Both the position numbers and the translations under genes were made by a program. The notes below the pieces were generated by a model, which did no database searches, was not told the origin of the DNA, and worked only from the letters and a program-made list of their open reading frames with translations. Below are positions 1-7,592 of a DNA stretch of 64,000 nucleotides, in pieces (the first letter of the stretch is position 1; each line of letters begins with the position of its first letter). Source of the DNA: JAGORM01 sp050255815. GTDB lineage: Bacteria; Patescibacteriota; Microgenomatia; Levybacterales; GWA1-39-11. The stretch covers positions 54,582 to 118,581 of the forward strand of contig JBLMVJ010000014.1 of assembly GCA_050255815.1 (NCBI GenBank), given 5' to 3'.

Positions 1-241
1 CACGGTAGCCGCCAATTTCAATTAACAGCCTTTTTCCTTCCGGAAGGTCTTTAGAGACTAAAATGTACAGGACGTATTCTAGAGAGGAAAGAGTATTGCC
101 ATGTTTTCCTATCAGAAGGGCATTATTATCCCCTGCATCTATAGAAACAGTGAAGGCTTCATCCCCTTCAGTTACTTCAATTTTTGCATCAACCTCTAAA
201 AGCTCAAAAAGTTTCTCAATTTTTTTCTGTACTTCTTCCAT
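1..241 (-). CDS. jag: Jag/SpoIIIJ-associated RNA-binding protein, partial (N-terminal KH domain)
   Basis: Translating the minus strand from an ATG at 241 gives about 80 codons, open to the window edge. The visible part starts MEEVQKKIEKLFELLEV and contains a KH-type motif, LIGKHGNTLSSLEYVL, as in the KH domain of Jag/KhpB; the R3H domain would lie outside the window. The start codon is one base after the yidC stop codon, so it is the last gene of rpmH-rnpA-yidC-jag. In other bacteria Jag/KhpB binds RNA and influences cell-wall synthesis and division. Truncation here is only the window boundary. Confidence 0.85.
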   Translation of the reverse strand, partial: MEEVQKKIEKLFELLEVDAKIEVTEGDEAFTVSIDAGDNNALLIGKHGNTLSSLEYVLYILVSKDLPEGKRLLIEIGGYR

Positions 242-242
242 A

Positions 243-1073
243 TTATCTTGCATTAATCCCTATTTTTGAAAGCCAGGGTTTTGTGCCGCCGGCCCCTACT
301 AAAAGGTATTGCTGAAGTATACCAAAAATGGTGAACGTATTCCAGTAGAGAGACAGGCCCAGCGGAAGGCTAAAAGAAAAGTACGCAATCATAACCGGGA
401 AGATAAATAATGACTGGTTCTGGAAAGCGGTTTGGAAATCATCCTTTTTCTTCTCACCTTTTGCAATGGTGGGCACCAGGCTGGGCTCAGGCAGCATCAT
501 CTTAGACAGGAAAAACTGTAAGACGCCGGTGACAACCGGAATAAGAATAACTGCGGGGTTAGCAGAAAACATTTTAGACGGTGAGGAAGAAAGGACTGCG
601 CCAAAAAAATACACATTCCAGGTATTTTGGCTGATATGCATCCAGGGGAAATATAAGATCTTGTTCAGCGCAGTAATGCCGGAAGAAGTATTCACGTTTA
701 CCACATGGGTTAAGACGCTATACAGGCTCCAGATAACCGGAAGCTGAATAACAAGAGGAAGGCATCCCGCAGCTGGATTAATACCATGCTCTTTATATAA
801 CTTCATGATTTCTTCCTGCTGCCTTTTTTTGTCATCTTTATGTTTCTCTTTTACTGCAGCCAGATGCGGGGTTACTTTTTGCATTTTATGGGCAGATTTT
901 ATTTGAGCAGAAACAAACGGGTACAGAATAAGCCGGATAAGTACAGTCATAAGGATCACGGCAAATCCCAACGGGTAGGGGATATGTCCTAAAAGCAGCA
1001 AGTGGTACAAGCCAATTAAAACATTGGTGATGGGGTTAATAAAGATAGTGATAAATAAAAGTCCTATGTTCAT
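243..1073 (-). CDS. yidC: Membrane protein insertase YidC
   Basis: This 276-residue polytopic protein inserts and folds membrane proteins, alone or with SecYEG. The Oxa1/YidC core is visible: a first helix near residues 34-55 with the conserved positive residue in LIRLILYPF, a charged cytoplasmic hairpin (KEKHKDDKKRQQEEIMKLYKEHG), then GCLPLVIQLPVIWSLY, and further helices ending in SLYWNTFTIFGILQQYLL. It is the short form without the large periplasmic domain of Gram-negative YidC. The start overlaps the rnpA stop by 4 bp (ATGA) and jag follows directly, the classical cluster. Confident call. Confidence 0.95.
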   Translation of the reverse strand: MNIGLLFITIFINPITNVLIGLYHLLLLGHIPYPLGFAVILMTVLIRLILYPFVSAQIKSAHKMQKVTPHLAAVKEKHKDDKKRQQEEIMKLYKEHGINPAAGCLPLVIQLPVIWSLYSVLTHVVNVNTSSGITALNKILYFPWMHISQNTWNVYFFGAVLSSSPSKMFSANPAVILIPVVTGVLQFFLSKMMLPEPSLVPTIAKGEKKKDDFQTAFQNQSLFIFPVMIAYFSFSLPLGLSLYWNTFTIFGILQQYLLVGAGGTKPWLSKIGINAR

Positions 1074-1384
1074 GCGTTCAGTCTTACCAGTAATCTTGAG
1101 AGTTCATCCATTATAGCGGATTTTTGGTATTCTTGATAGCTTAACCTGAGGAAAAAAACCAGATCATAGGAATTGGGTATTTTTTTAAGTTCTTCCTGAA
1201 GACAGCTTATAAACATGCGTTTTACCTTATTTCTCTGCGTTGCCTTCTTTGAGACCTTTTTCCCAACCACTACGGCATAGGTAGGATCTTCTGACTTCTG
1301 GAACCGTAAGACATAGAATGGGGTTACGGATTTTTGCCTGGGAACACCTTTTCCAAAAGAATACCGGGAGGATTTTTTAAACAT
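1070..1384 (-). CDS. rnpA: Ribonuclease P protein component
   Basis: At 104 residues this has the usual length for RnpA, the protein subunit that helps the RNase P ribozyme bind pre-tRNA leaders. The diagnostic RNR-type basic helix is present (KKVSKKATQRNKVKRMF), preceded by the strand YAVVVGKKVS and followed by YDLVFFLR. It lies 5 bp downstream of rpmH and overlaps yidC by 4 bp, the ancient rpmH-rnpA-yidC order. dnaA, often next to this cluster, is not here; gap lies on the other side. Confidence 0.95.
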   Translation of the reverse strand: MFKKSSRYSFGKGVPRQKSVTPFYVLRFQKSEDPTYAVVVGKKVSKKATQRNKVKRMFISCLQEELKKIPNSYDLVFFLRLSYQEYQKSAIMDELSRLLVRLNA

Positions 1385-1389
1385 GAGGG

Positions 1390-1533
1390 CTAGAGAGAAA
1401 CTGCCAGGCTTTTTCTGCCCTTCAGTCTTCTTCTTTTCAAAACGTTGCGGCCGTCATGGGTTTTCATCTTAGACAAGAAGCCATGCTTTTTAATGCCCTT
1501 GACCTTTTTGTGCTTCATCATTTTTTCAGACAT
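1390..1533 (-). CDS. rpmH: 50S ribosomal protein L34 (47 aa)
   Basis: A short minus-strand frame from ATG at 1533 to TAG at 1390-1392 encodes 47 residues. It carries the L34 signature KKHGFLSKMKTHDGRNVLKR followed by RRLKGRKSLAVSL, matching the HGFRxRMxTxxGRxVLxRRRxKGR pattern of bacterial L34. There is a lysine-rich N-terminal extension of about 13 residues. It heads the rnpA-yidC-jag operon and sits directly behind a near-consensus promoter whose -10 box ends six bases before the ATG, so the mRNA is probably leaderless. Confidence 0.95.
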   Translation of the reverse strand: MSEKMMKHKKVKGIKKHGFLSKMKTHDGRNVLKRRRLKGRKSLAVSL

Positions 1534-1539
1534 GTTGTT

Positions 1540-1568
1540 ATTATACTAAATTGTGCCCAGCTTGACAA
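1540..1568 (-). promoter_or_regulatory. Sigma70 promoter of rpmH operon (leaderless configuration)
   Basis: On the minus strand TTGTCA (1563-1568), a 17-bp spacer and a perfect TATAAT (1540-1545). The -10 box ends 6 nt before the rpmH ATG, so transcription should begin at or next to the start codon. Confidence 0.8.
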
Positions 1569-1620
1569 CTGCAATATATTACCCCTTTTCAATAAAGCGA
1601 AATTTTGCTACAGTTATTGT

Positions 1621-2697
1621 ATGATTCGAGTTGCTGTGAATGGGTACGGGAGGATTGGACGCGTAGCGCACCGCATTATTATAGAGAAGCATGCGGAAGA
1701 GATAGAGGTAGTAGCAGTTAACGCAGGATCTTCCACAGACATGTTGGGCTGGATGCAGCTATTAAAATATGACACGGTGTACCACACACTCCAGAGCCAT
1801 TCCCTTTTTATCCAAAAACCTGAAGAAGTAACCGTTAAAACAGCACTTCCTTCTATAGGAGCGCTGGTGGTAGATGACAAAGTAATTCCTTTTTTCTCTG
1901 AAAAAGACCCTGCAAAACTTCCCTGGAAAGATTTAGGAGTAGATGTAGTGATAGAGTCTACGGGACACTTTACCACCCCTGACAAAATGAAACTCCATCT
2001 GGATGCGGGAGCAAAGTCTGTTATTTTGTCAGCTCCCTTTAAAGATGAGGCTGCAGATTCCACCTATGTATTGGGGGTAAATTTACATCCGGAAGAAACA
2101 TCCAATTTGGAAAATATCATCAGTAACGCTTCCTGTACTACTAATTGCATTGCACCGGTTGCCGCTATTATAGAAGAAACTTTTGGGATAGAAAAAGCTA
2201 TGATGACTACGATCCATGGATATACTTCAGACCAGCGGTTGCATGATGGAGGACATAAGGACTACAGGAGAGCACGGGCTGCTGCTATGAATATTATCCC
2301 TACCTCAACCGGCGCAACTAAAGCTGCTGCAAAAACCATTCCATCTTTGGAAGGCATTTTTAACGGCCTTGCTATCCGGGTACCGGTTCCGGTAGGTTCT
2401 TTATCAGACTTTACCTTTCTGTTAAAAAAAGATACTACGGTAGAAGAAGTAAATAATATTCTGAAACAGGCTGCAGGTTCTGACCGGTGGAAAGGAATTT
2501 TTACCACCACAACTGACCCTATTGTTAGCAGTGATGTGATAGGGAATTCCCATTCATCTATAGCAGACCTTTCCCTCACCCAGGTGGTAGGGGGGAATAT
2601 GCTAAAAGTAATTGCCTGGTATGATAATGAGTTTGGATATGCAAACCGCTTGGTAGATGAGACTATTGTGCTTGGGAAAAAGTTTTCAGCTGCATGA
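1621..2697 (+). CDS. gap: Glyceraldehyde-3-phosphate dehydrogenase
   Basis: This is the 358-residue NAD(P)-dependent GAPDH of glycolysis and gluconeogenesis. The start is set at ATG 1621 because the Rossmann motif begins immediately (MIRVAVNGYGRIGRVAH); the frame is open further upstream to 1456, but that stretch is antisense to rpmH. The catalytic cysteine is about residue 172 in SNASCTTNCIAP; other landmarks are HDGGHKDYRRARAAAMNIIP, STGATKA and WYDNEFGYANRLVD. It is divergent from rpmH. Its TGA stop is part of the extended -10 box of the next gene. pgk is close by but on the opposite strand. Confidence 0.96.
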   Translation: MIRVAVNGYGRIGRVAHRIIIEKHAEEIEVVAVNAGSSTDMLGWMQLLKYDTVYHTLQSHSLFIQKPEEVTVKTALPSIGALVVDDKVIPFFSEKDPAKLPWKDLGVDVVIESTGHFTTPDKMKLHLDAGAKSVILSAPFKDEAADSTYVLGVNLHPEETSNLENIISNASCTTNCIAPVAAIIEETFGIEKAMMTTIHGYTSDQRLHDGGHKDYRRARAAAMNIIPTSTGATKAAAKTIPSLEGIFNGLAIRVPVPVGSLSDFTFLLKKDTTVEEVNNILKQAAGSDRWKGIFTTTTDPIVSSDVIGNSHSSIADLSLTQVVGGNMLKVIAWYDNEFGYANRLVDETIVLGKKFSAA

Positions 2698-2703
2698 TAT
2701 AAT
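2695..2703 (+). promoter_or_regulatory. Extended -10 promoter TGATATAAT for the 2713 gene
   Basis: TGA+TATAAT (2695-2703) overlaps the gap stop codon and ends 9 nt before ATG 2713. There is no convincing -35 box; the TGn extension would compensate. Confidence 0.6.
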
Positions 2704-2712
2704 AATCCTCTT

Positions 2713-3291
2713 ATGTCTCCAGATATTAGAATCATTACAGTTTCCGGAAGAATTGGTGCCGGATCCACCACGTTAGCAAAGGGGCTTGCCCATCATTTGG
2801 GGTGGAAGCACATGGAGGGCGGAGAAATCTTCTGGGAAGCACTCCGTTCTAAAATGAATGTGGACACTAAAGACACTAACCTGCGTCCTGATGAAGAAGA
2901 CCAGCTATTTGATGACATGCTTAAAACTATCCTTACAGATAATAGGAATATTGTGATGGAAACAAAACTGGCAGGATTTAACGCACAGGGAGTAGAGGGT
3001 GTGTTTAAAATACTTGTAGTTTGTGAGGACCATCAGGGGAATGACCAGACCCAGATCAGAATTGACCGGTTAGTAAACCGTGAAGGGAAACCGGTTGAAG
3101 ATGCAAAAAAGGAAGTATTAGAGCGTGAGCGGAATGATTTGGAAAAATGGCGGAAGATGTATGTAGATAATGACCAGGACTGGGTGTACTTTGACCCTAA
3201 GTTTTATAATTTAGTAATTAATACTTTTGAACACCACAAAGAAGAAAGTCTTCAGATAGCCTTAGATGCACTGGAAAAAACAAAGAAATAG
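2713..3291 (+). CDS. Cytidylate-kinase-like P-loop protein with atypical Walker A
   Basis: This 192-residue P-loop NTPase resembles the cytidylate kinase-like (AAA_18/Cmk2) family. The fold is suggested by RIITVSGRIGAGSTTLAKGL at residues 5-24, a lid-like acidic/basic region (RIDRLVNREGKPVEDAKKEVLERE) and the C-terminal segment WVYFDPKFYNLVINT, which recalls the YDLVINT motif of archaeal-type CMP kinases. The Walker A position that is normally lysine (GxxGxGK[ST]) is serine here (GRIGAGST), so activity on CMP/dCMP is uncertain. It lies just downstream of gap but has its own extended -10 box. Family assignment is moderate; substrate unproven. Confidence 0.7.
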   Translation: MSPDIRIITVSGRIGAGSTTLAKGLAHHLGWKHMEGGEIFWEALRSKMNVDTKDTNLRPDEEDQLFDDMLKTILTDNRNIVMETKLAGFNAQGVEGVFKILVVCEDHQGNDQTQIRIDRLVNREGKPVEDAKKEVLERERNDLEKWRKMYVDNDQDWVYFDPKFYNLVINTFEHHKEESLQIALDALEKTKK

Positions 3292-3380
3292 CATCTCGCC
3301 TCTAAAGGAAGATGCTCACGCAGCTTCAATTCATCAGTTATTTTCATTAAAAAGAACGGTTTTCTTGAAGCGTTGTGTAG

Positions 3381-3785
3381 TTATCTTTTTTTAAATCGCC
3401 TTTGGTCTTCTGCTTCCATCATTATTTTAGCAATATCCTCTGCCAGTTCAGGAGCTCTGTCTTCCAATTCCGTCAACTGCTGAGAACAGAATTCTTGTGC
3501 ATCTATATCCTCTGCCAGCTTTTGGGTTAATTGGGAAGCAAGGGCCCGTGTATAAAGGAACCTGTTATATCTTCTTCCTTCTGTTTCTGCCCCATATTGG
3601 AGGGCATAGACATTACTTACCAATTCTGAGAATACTAATTCTGGCGGAAGGTCCGCTGTTTTCATACCAGGGGTAGGGGAGAAATCATATTCATAAACAC
3701 GGTGAGTGGGCGGAGGGGTTGGTTTGTCATAGACCGCGTGAAGTCTTGCAAGGAAGCCATTTTGCGGAAGTTCTTTTCCCCTCAT
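3381..3785 (-). CDS. Uncharacterised 134-aa protein
   Basis: I do not recognise this family. The protein (MRGKELPQNGFLARLHAVYD...) is soluble, proline-rich near the N-terminus (DKPTPPPTHRVYEYDF) and ends in a charged helical region (LTELEDRAPELAEDIAKIMMEAEDQRRFKKR). An in-frame ATG exists upstream at 3827, but ATG 3785 is chosen because a complete promoter (TTGCTT-17-TATAAT) ends exactly 6 nt before it and would lie inside the longer version. It follows pgk on the same strand but is probably transcribed on its own. Confidence 0.65.
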   Translation of the reverse strand: MRGKELPQNGFLARLHAVYDKPTPPPTHRVYEYDFSPTPGMKTADLPPELVFSELVSNVYALQYGAETEGRRYNRFLYTRALASQLTQKLAEDIDAQEFCSQQLTELEDRAPELAEDIAKIMMEAEDQRRFKKR

Positions 3786-3791
3786 GTGGGA

Positions 3792-3820
3792 ATTATAGTG
3801 TTGGGAAAGAAAGAAAGCAA
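3792..3820 (-). promoter_or_regulatory. Promoter of the 3785 gene
   Basis: TTGCTT (3815-3820), 17-bp spacer, TATAAT (3792-3797) on the minus strand, ending 6 nt before ATG 3785. Confidence 0.7.
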
Positions 3821-3828
3821 ACTGCAAC

Positions 3829-4875
3829 CTATTGTTCTAAGACTTTAATGCCAGGCAGGTCTTTGCCGGACAGGAATTCCAGCATGGCACCGCCGCCGGT
3901 AGAAACAAAAGAAAACCTATCAAGCATATTGTGCTGCTTCAGAAGTGTCAGACTGTCCCCGCCGCCTACTACGGTATAAGCGCCGGAGTTAGCAATAGCT
4001 TCTGCAATCTTCAGGGTATTTGCTTCTGTTTCAGGATTTCCCATTTTCCCGACCGGCCCGTTCCATACTATGGTTTTGGCCAGCATAAAAATCTGGATAA
4101 AGTTTTCCGTATCTTTGGGGGTAATGTCCAGCCCGTCCTCAGTATTATCAGCAACCAGGACAACACATTTATGGTCCCCTTGTTTTTCTTCCTGCACTCC
4201 CATAAGGATTTTATCCTGCTCTGCAATCTGTCCACCCACCAGTACATAATCCGCTATTTTATGCATGGTTTCTACCATAGGCAGTTTGGTTTCAATCTTT
4301 GCGCCCCCTATAACAACTACTAACGGCCGTTCCGGATTTTCCAGAATTTTTGAAAGGGTTGCAGTCTCTTCCTGGAGATGGAAGCCGGCATAAGAAGGAA
4401 GAATGGTGGGGATGCCGCTGATAGAGGCGTGATCCCTATGGGAAACTGCAAAAGCCTCATTTACATAAACGTCTCCCAGTGCAGCCAGTTTCTTTACAAA
4501 CTCTTCCCCTTTTTCCTCTTCTTCAGGGAAGAACCGTAGGTTTTCTACCACAAACATATGGTCTGTGATTTTCCATCCGTTAAAATCCCCCAGTTTTGTC
4601 TCTTCTGTTACCCCATTAAATTTCTGGGCATACCATTTTGCTATAGGAAGCAGGGTAAATTCCGGGTTTTCTTTCCCATCAGGCCGTCCCAAGTGCCCCA
4701 GGATAACAACGGTTCCCTGGTGGTCTAAAATGTACCGGACGGTTTCCAAGCTGGAGGCAAGACGCGTGTCATCAGATATAACTTCTCCCTGCAGGTCTAC
4801 GTCTGTATCTACGCGTACCAGGGCCTTCTTATTTTCAAAGGATGGTACAGCTCCTATATTTTTTAACTCAGGCAT
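3829..4875 (-). CDS. pgk: Phosphoglycerate kinase (compact form)
   Basis: At 348 residues this is shorter than the usual 390-415 residues of PGK. It transfers phosphate from 1,3-bisphosphoglycerate to ADP in lower glycolysis. Clear signatures are ILGHLGRPDG, VENLRFFPEEEE, VNEAFAVSHRDHAS, the nucleotide-side TIVWNGPVGKMG and the C-terminal GGGDSL and STGGGAMLEFL. The first substrate loop reads ALVRVDTDVDL where most PGKs have VRVDFNVPL, so the Asn that contacts 3-phosphoglycerate appears to be Asp. It is monocistronic with its own promoter and lies between the 3785 gene and the PBP gene. Confidence 0.94.
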   Translation of the reverse strand: MPELKNIGAVPSFENKKALVRVDTDVDLQGEVISDDTRLASSLETVRYILDHQGTVVILGHLGRPDGKENPEFTLLPIAKWYAQKFNGVTEETKLGDFNGWKITDHMFVVENLRFFPEEEEKGEEFVKKLAALGDVYVNEAFAVSHRDHASISGIPTILPSYAGFHLQEETATLSKILENPERPLVVVIGGAKIETKLPMVETMHKIADYVLVGGQIAEQDKILMGVQEEKQGDHKCVVLVADNTEDGLDITPKDTENFIQIFMLAKTIVWNGPVGKMGNPETEANTLKIAEAIANSGAYTVVGGGDSLTLLKQHNMLDRFSFVSTGGGAMLEFLSGKDLPGIKVLEQ

Positions 4876-4881
4876 ACACTA

Positions 4882-4910
4882 GTTATACGGGAAAGAAAAA
4901 AAGTTTGCAA
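4882..4910 (-). promoter_or_regulatory. Promoter of pgk
   Basis: TTGCAA (4905-4910), 17-bp spacer, TATAAC (4882-4887) on the minus strand; the -10 box ends 6 nt before the pgk ATG, again a leaderless arrangement. Confidence 0.7.
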
Positions 4911-4913
4911 GCA

Positions 4914-7421
4914 TTAGCGGGCCAAAGCTGTAGTTCCCGGAGTAGGGGTGGGAGTTGTGGACGGCGGCATTATGCAGGAAGCCCCGGTATCTGTTCCCTG
5001 CAAAAAGTACACGTCTTTTCCATAACACGGTTTTTTTACTATATCGTCAGGGATGAGAAGCGGACCGTCAGTACTCTTGGAGATAATATTAGTCATGATC
5101 TTGTTCCACATAGGAGCAGCTCCCGTTATTCCTGATGCTAAAGCCTGGCTCATAGGACTATTGTCATTGTTTCCTACCCAGGTTGCGACTACTATATTTG
5201 GGGTAAAGCCTACGGTCCAGTTATCCCGTTTGCTGTCAGTAGTTCCGGTTTTAACGGAAACCCGGTGTCCGGGAATATTTAATGGGGAATTGGTCCCAAA
5301 TTCTATGGAGCGTGCTGCGTTGTCTGACAGGATGTCAGAAATAATAAAAGCAACTCCCGGGTCTAATACCTGGGAAGGTTCAGGAGCTTTCTTATATATA
5401 GTGCTCCCATTTGCATCTTTAATTTCCAGGATTGGATTAGGGACATTTTTTTTGCCGCCGTTTGCCACCGTAGAATAGACCGTTGCCAGATCAAGCATGC
5501 TGGTTTCAGCAGCCCCCAGGGTTATGGACAGGCCATACCGTTGGGGTTGGTTCCAACTGGTAATCCCCAGCCTTTGTCCCTGCTCCACAATATTTCCTAC
5601 CCCCAGTTTTTGCGCAACCCGCACTGCAGTTATATTAAATGAGTTTGCAAAGGCAATCCGCAGCGGAACATTTCCATGGTTTCTCCCGTCATAGTTAACC
5701 GGCGTGTATGCCGGCCCCTGCGCCTGGGGGATGGAAAGAGGAGAATCATCCAGAAGGGTAGTTTGGGTATATCCGGAAGAAAGTGCCAGGGAATAGGTTA
5801 CTACTTTTATGGTAGAGCCGGGCTGGCGCAGGGCTGTAGTAAGGTTTACATTCCCGTCATGTTCCATGTCAAAATAATCCCGAGACCCTACCATTGCAAG
5901 GATGTCACCGTTTCTGGGATCTAAAATTAAAGAAGACCCATTTGAAATATTCAGGGACGCATCTGCGTCTACCTCAGATGAAACTACCTGTTCTGCCATA
6001 TCCTGCATCTGGGAATCTAAGGTGGTTTTTACCTGCAATCCTCCGCGCTCCACTTCAGAGAGGCCATAGCGCTGCTCTAAAAGACTTTTAACATACATCA
6101 CAAAATGAGGAGCCTTTATAATGTTATTAGGTCCGGTAAACGTAAGCTGGGTGGAGAGCGCATCCTGTTCCTGAGAGGAAGAGATGTAATGCTCTTGTGC
6201 CATTGCATCCAGCACATCCTTTTGCCGTTTTTTCCATGCATCAGCATACTCTGAATAAGGGGAGTAAATACTAGGAGCGCGTGGCAGTCCTGCTAAAAAG
6301 GCAGATTCTGCCAGATTTAATTCTTCAACGTGTTTTCCAAAGTACACTTCTGAAGCTGCTTCCACACCCCATGCAGTCCCGCCATAGGGAACATAGTTAA
6401 AGTACAGCTCCAATATCTTGTCCTTGTTGTAGATACGCTCAGTCCAGAAGGCCAGGACCAGTTCCTTCACTTTCCTGCTGATTGACGGCTCTGATGTTAA
6501 GAGTGAGGATTTTACCAGCTGCTGGGTAATGGTTGAGCCTCCCTGGAATTCATTGTTCGTAGCATCAGACACCAGTGCACGCATTATTCCCCTGATATCA
6601 AACCCGGGATGGGTGTAAAAGTCGCGGTCTTCTATGGCTATAGTTGCATTCCTGAGGTTTTGAGGGATTTTAGACAGCGGTACGATAGTCCGGTTCTGGT
6701 TTGCAAAAATCTCATACAGGAGTTTTCCGTTCCGGTCAAATATTTTTGTTGTTTTTGGGATGGTGCTGACGGAAAGTGTGGAAGGGTTGGGAAGGTCCGT
6801 TAAAAAGATAAGGGCAAGTAGCGGGAGGAAGATGAAAAATGCAGCAAAAACAGCTCCCCACAGAAATACTTTAATAACAAAAAAGATACTGGGTTTTTTT
6901 TCTGCCCGTTTGCGCTCTTCCTCAATTTCTTTCAGGTGCTCTTGTTCTTTTGCAAAAATTGCTCGTGATTTTTTATCCAGCCGGTAAAAAGCAAATAATG
7001 GGTACGTGATAACTTTAAGAAGCAATAAGGCGGTTTGTATGAGAAAGAGTAGGAAGTCAAATAAAACACCTGTTATGAGAAGTGCAGCTTTCAATAGGGC
7101 ATAGCTGGTCTTGTATGTTTCCCGCCATGTCTTTTTGCCCGTTTTTTTTACCATCATCATCTGCCAGTTTTTAGGCTTAGGGGCTTTATATAGGACGCGC
7201 TTTTTTTTGATAGGTTTTACCAGGTGAAACGAGATGTTAAAGTTTCTAAAAAAAAAGAGGGGCCTCCAGTTTGCAGAAGGCTTTTTAATACGTTTTTTCT
7301 TCAGGGAAGAAACTTGTTTTTGGAGAAGCAGTTTGGGAAGGGTGAGTAAAAAAAGCACACTGTCCCCGATCTTTATTAAGACCAGGACCAGCCAAAATAT
7401 AAGTACTTTTAATGTGTTCAT
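4914..7421 (-). CDS. Class A penicillin-binding protein (GT51 transglycosylase / transpeptidase)
   Basis: This 835-residue bifunctional murein synthase has GT51 motifs (EDRDFYTHPGFDIRG, GGSTITQQLVK, ELYFNYVPYGG) followed by a penicillin-binding transpeptidase domain with the SxxK motif in RQPGSTIKV, SFN and KTGTTDSKRDNW. The unusual part is the first 200 residues: before the canonical signal-anchor (about 175-205) there are two more hydrophobic stretches (near 5-30 and 105-140) separated by lysine/arginine-rich segments, so the N-terminus probably crosses or lies along the membrane several times. The C-terminus is a short Thr/Pro tail. A TAAAAT box ends 6 nt before the ATG. Confidence 0.93.
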   Translation of the reverse strand: MNTLKVLIFWLVLVLIKIGDSVLFLLTLPKLLLQKQVSSLKKKRIKKPSANWRPLFFFRNFNISFHLVKPIKKKRVLYKAPKPKNWQMMMVKKTGKKTWRETYKTSYALLKAALLITGVLFDFLLFLIQTALLLLKVITYPLFAFYRLDKKSRAIFAKEQEHLKEIEEERKRAEKKPSIFFVIKVFLWGAVFAAFFIFLPLLALIFLTDLPNPSTLSVSTIPKTTKIFDRNGKLLYEIFANQNRTIVPLSKIPQNLRNATIAIEDRDFYTHPGFDIRGIMRALVSDATNNEFQGGSTITQQLVKSSLLTSEPSISRKVKELVLAFWTERIYNKDKILELYFNYVPYGGTAWGVEAASEVYFGKHVEELNLAESAFLAGLPRAPSIYSPYSEYADAWKKRQKDVLDAMAQEHYISSSQEQDALSTQLTFTGPNNIIKAPHFVMYVKSLLEQRYGLSEVERGGLQVKTTLDSQMQDMAEQVVSSEVDADASLNISNGSSLILDPRNGDILAMVGSRDYFDMEHDGNVNLTTALRQPGSTIKVVTYSLALSSGYTQTTLLDDSPLSIPQAQGPAYTPVNYDGRNHGNVPLRIAFANSFNITAVRVAQKLGVGNIVEQGQRLGITSWNQPQRYGLSITLGAAETSMLDLATVYSTVANGGKKNVPNPILEIKDANGSTIYKKAPEPSQVLDPGVAFIISDILSDNAARSIEFGTNSPLNIPGHRVSVKTGTTDSKRDNWTVGFTPNIVVATWVGNNDNSPMSQALASGITGAAPMWNKIMTNIISKSTDGPLLIPDDIVKKPCYGKDVYFLQGTDTGASCIMPPSTTPTPTPGTTALAR

Positions 7422-7427
7422 GCCAGT

Positions 7428-7433
7428 ATTTTA
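7428..7433 (-). promoter_or_regulatory. Candidate -10 box of the PBP gene
   Basis: TAAAAT on the minus strand, ending 6 nt before ATG 7421. The -35 region is weak, so this rests mainly on the spacing shared with neighbouring genes. Confidence 0.45.
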
Positions 7434-7553
7434 TCTTCCGATAATCTCGGTACAAAAAGTCTAGGATAAAACCAGGGGATTCAAAGTGATTATAGCCTTG
7501 CTGCTGAGTTTTCACAAGAGGGAAATCATGCCTGATAAAAAGAAGGGAAAACA

Positions 7554-7583
7554 TTGCATTTAGGCAAAAATCTAGGATACAAT
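7554..7583 (+). promoter_or_regulatory. Promoter of the pfkB-family gene
   Basis: TTGCAT (7554-7559), 18-bp spacer, TACAAT (7578-7583), ending 9 nt before ATG 7593. It lies in the 171-bp divergent gap with the PBP gene, in which I see no other feature. Confidence 0.6.
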
Positions 7584-7592
7584 TAAATTGCT

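Noticed and set aside
1562..1567. TTGACA on the plus strand upstream of gap
   Set aside because: No -10 hexamer occurs at 16-18 bp; the same bases form the -35 box of the rpmH promoter on the other strand.
1456..1620. N-terminal extension of gap by 55 codons
   Set aside because: It lies antisense to rpmH and its promoter, and the GAPDH fold starts exactly at ATG 1621.
1..1620. Replication origin next to rpmH-rnpA
   Set aside because: No dnaA gene, DnaA-box cluster or AT-rich unwinding region is visible in the 87-bp gap or nearby.
3292..3316. Hairpin GCATCT/AGATGC after the kinase gene as a terminator
   Set aside because: The stem is 6 bp, AT/GC mixed, with a 13-nt loop and no T-tract, so it is too weak to call.
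7285..7554. 89-codon minus-strand frame upstream of and overlapping the PBP start
   Set aside because: It is out of frame with the PBP gene, has no recognisable features and overlaps its 5' end and promoter.
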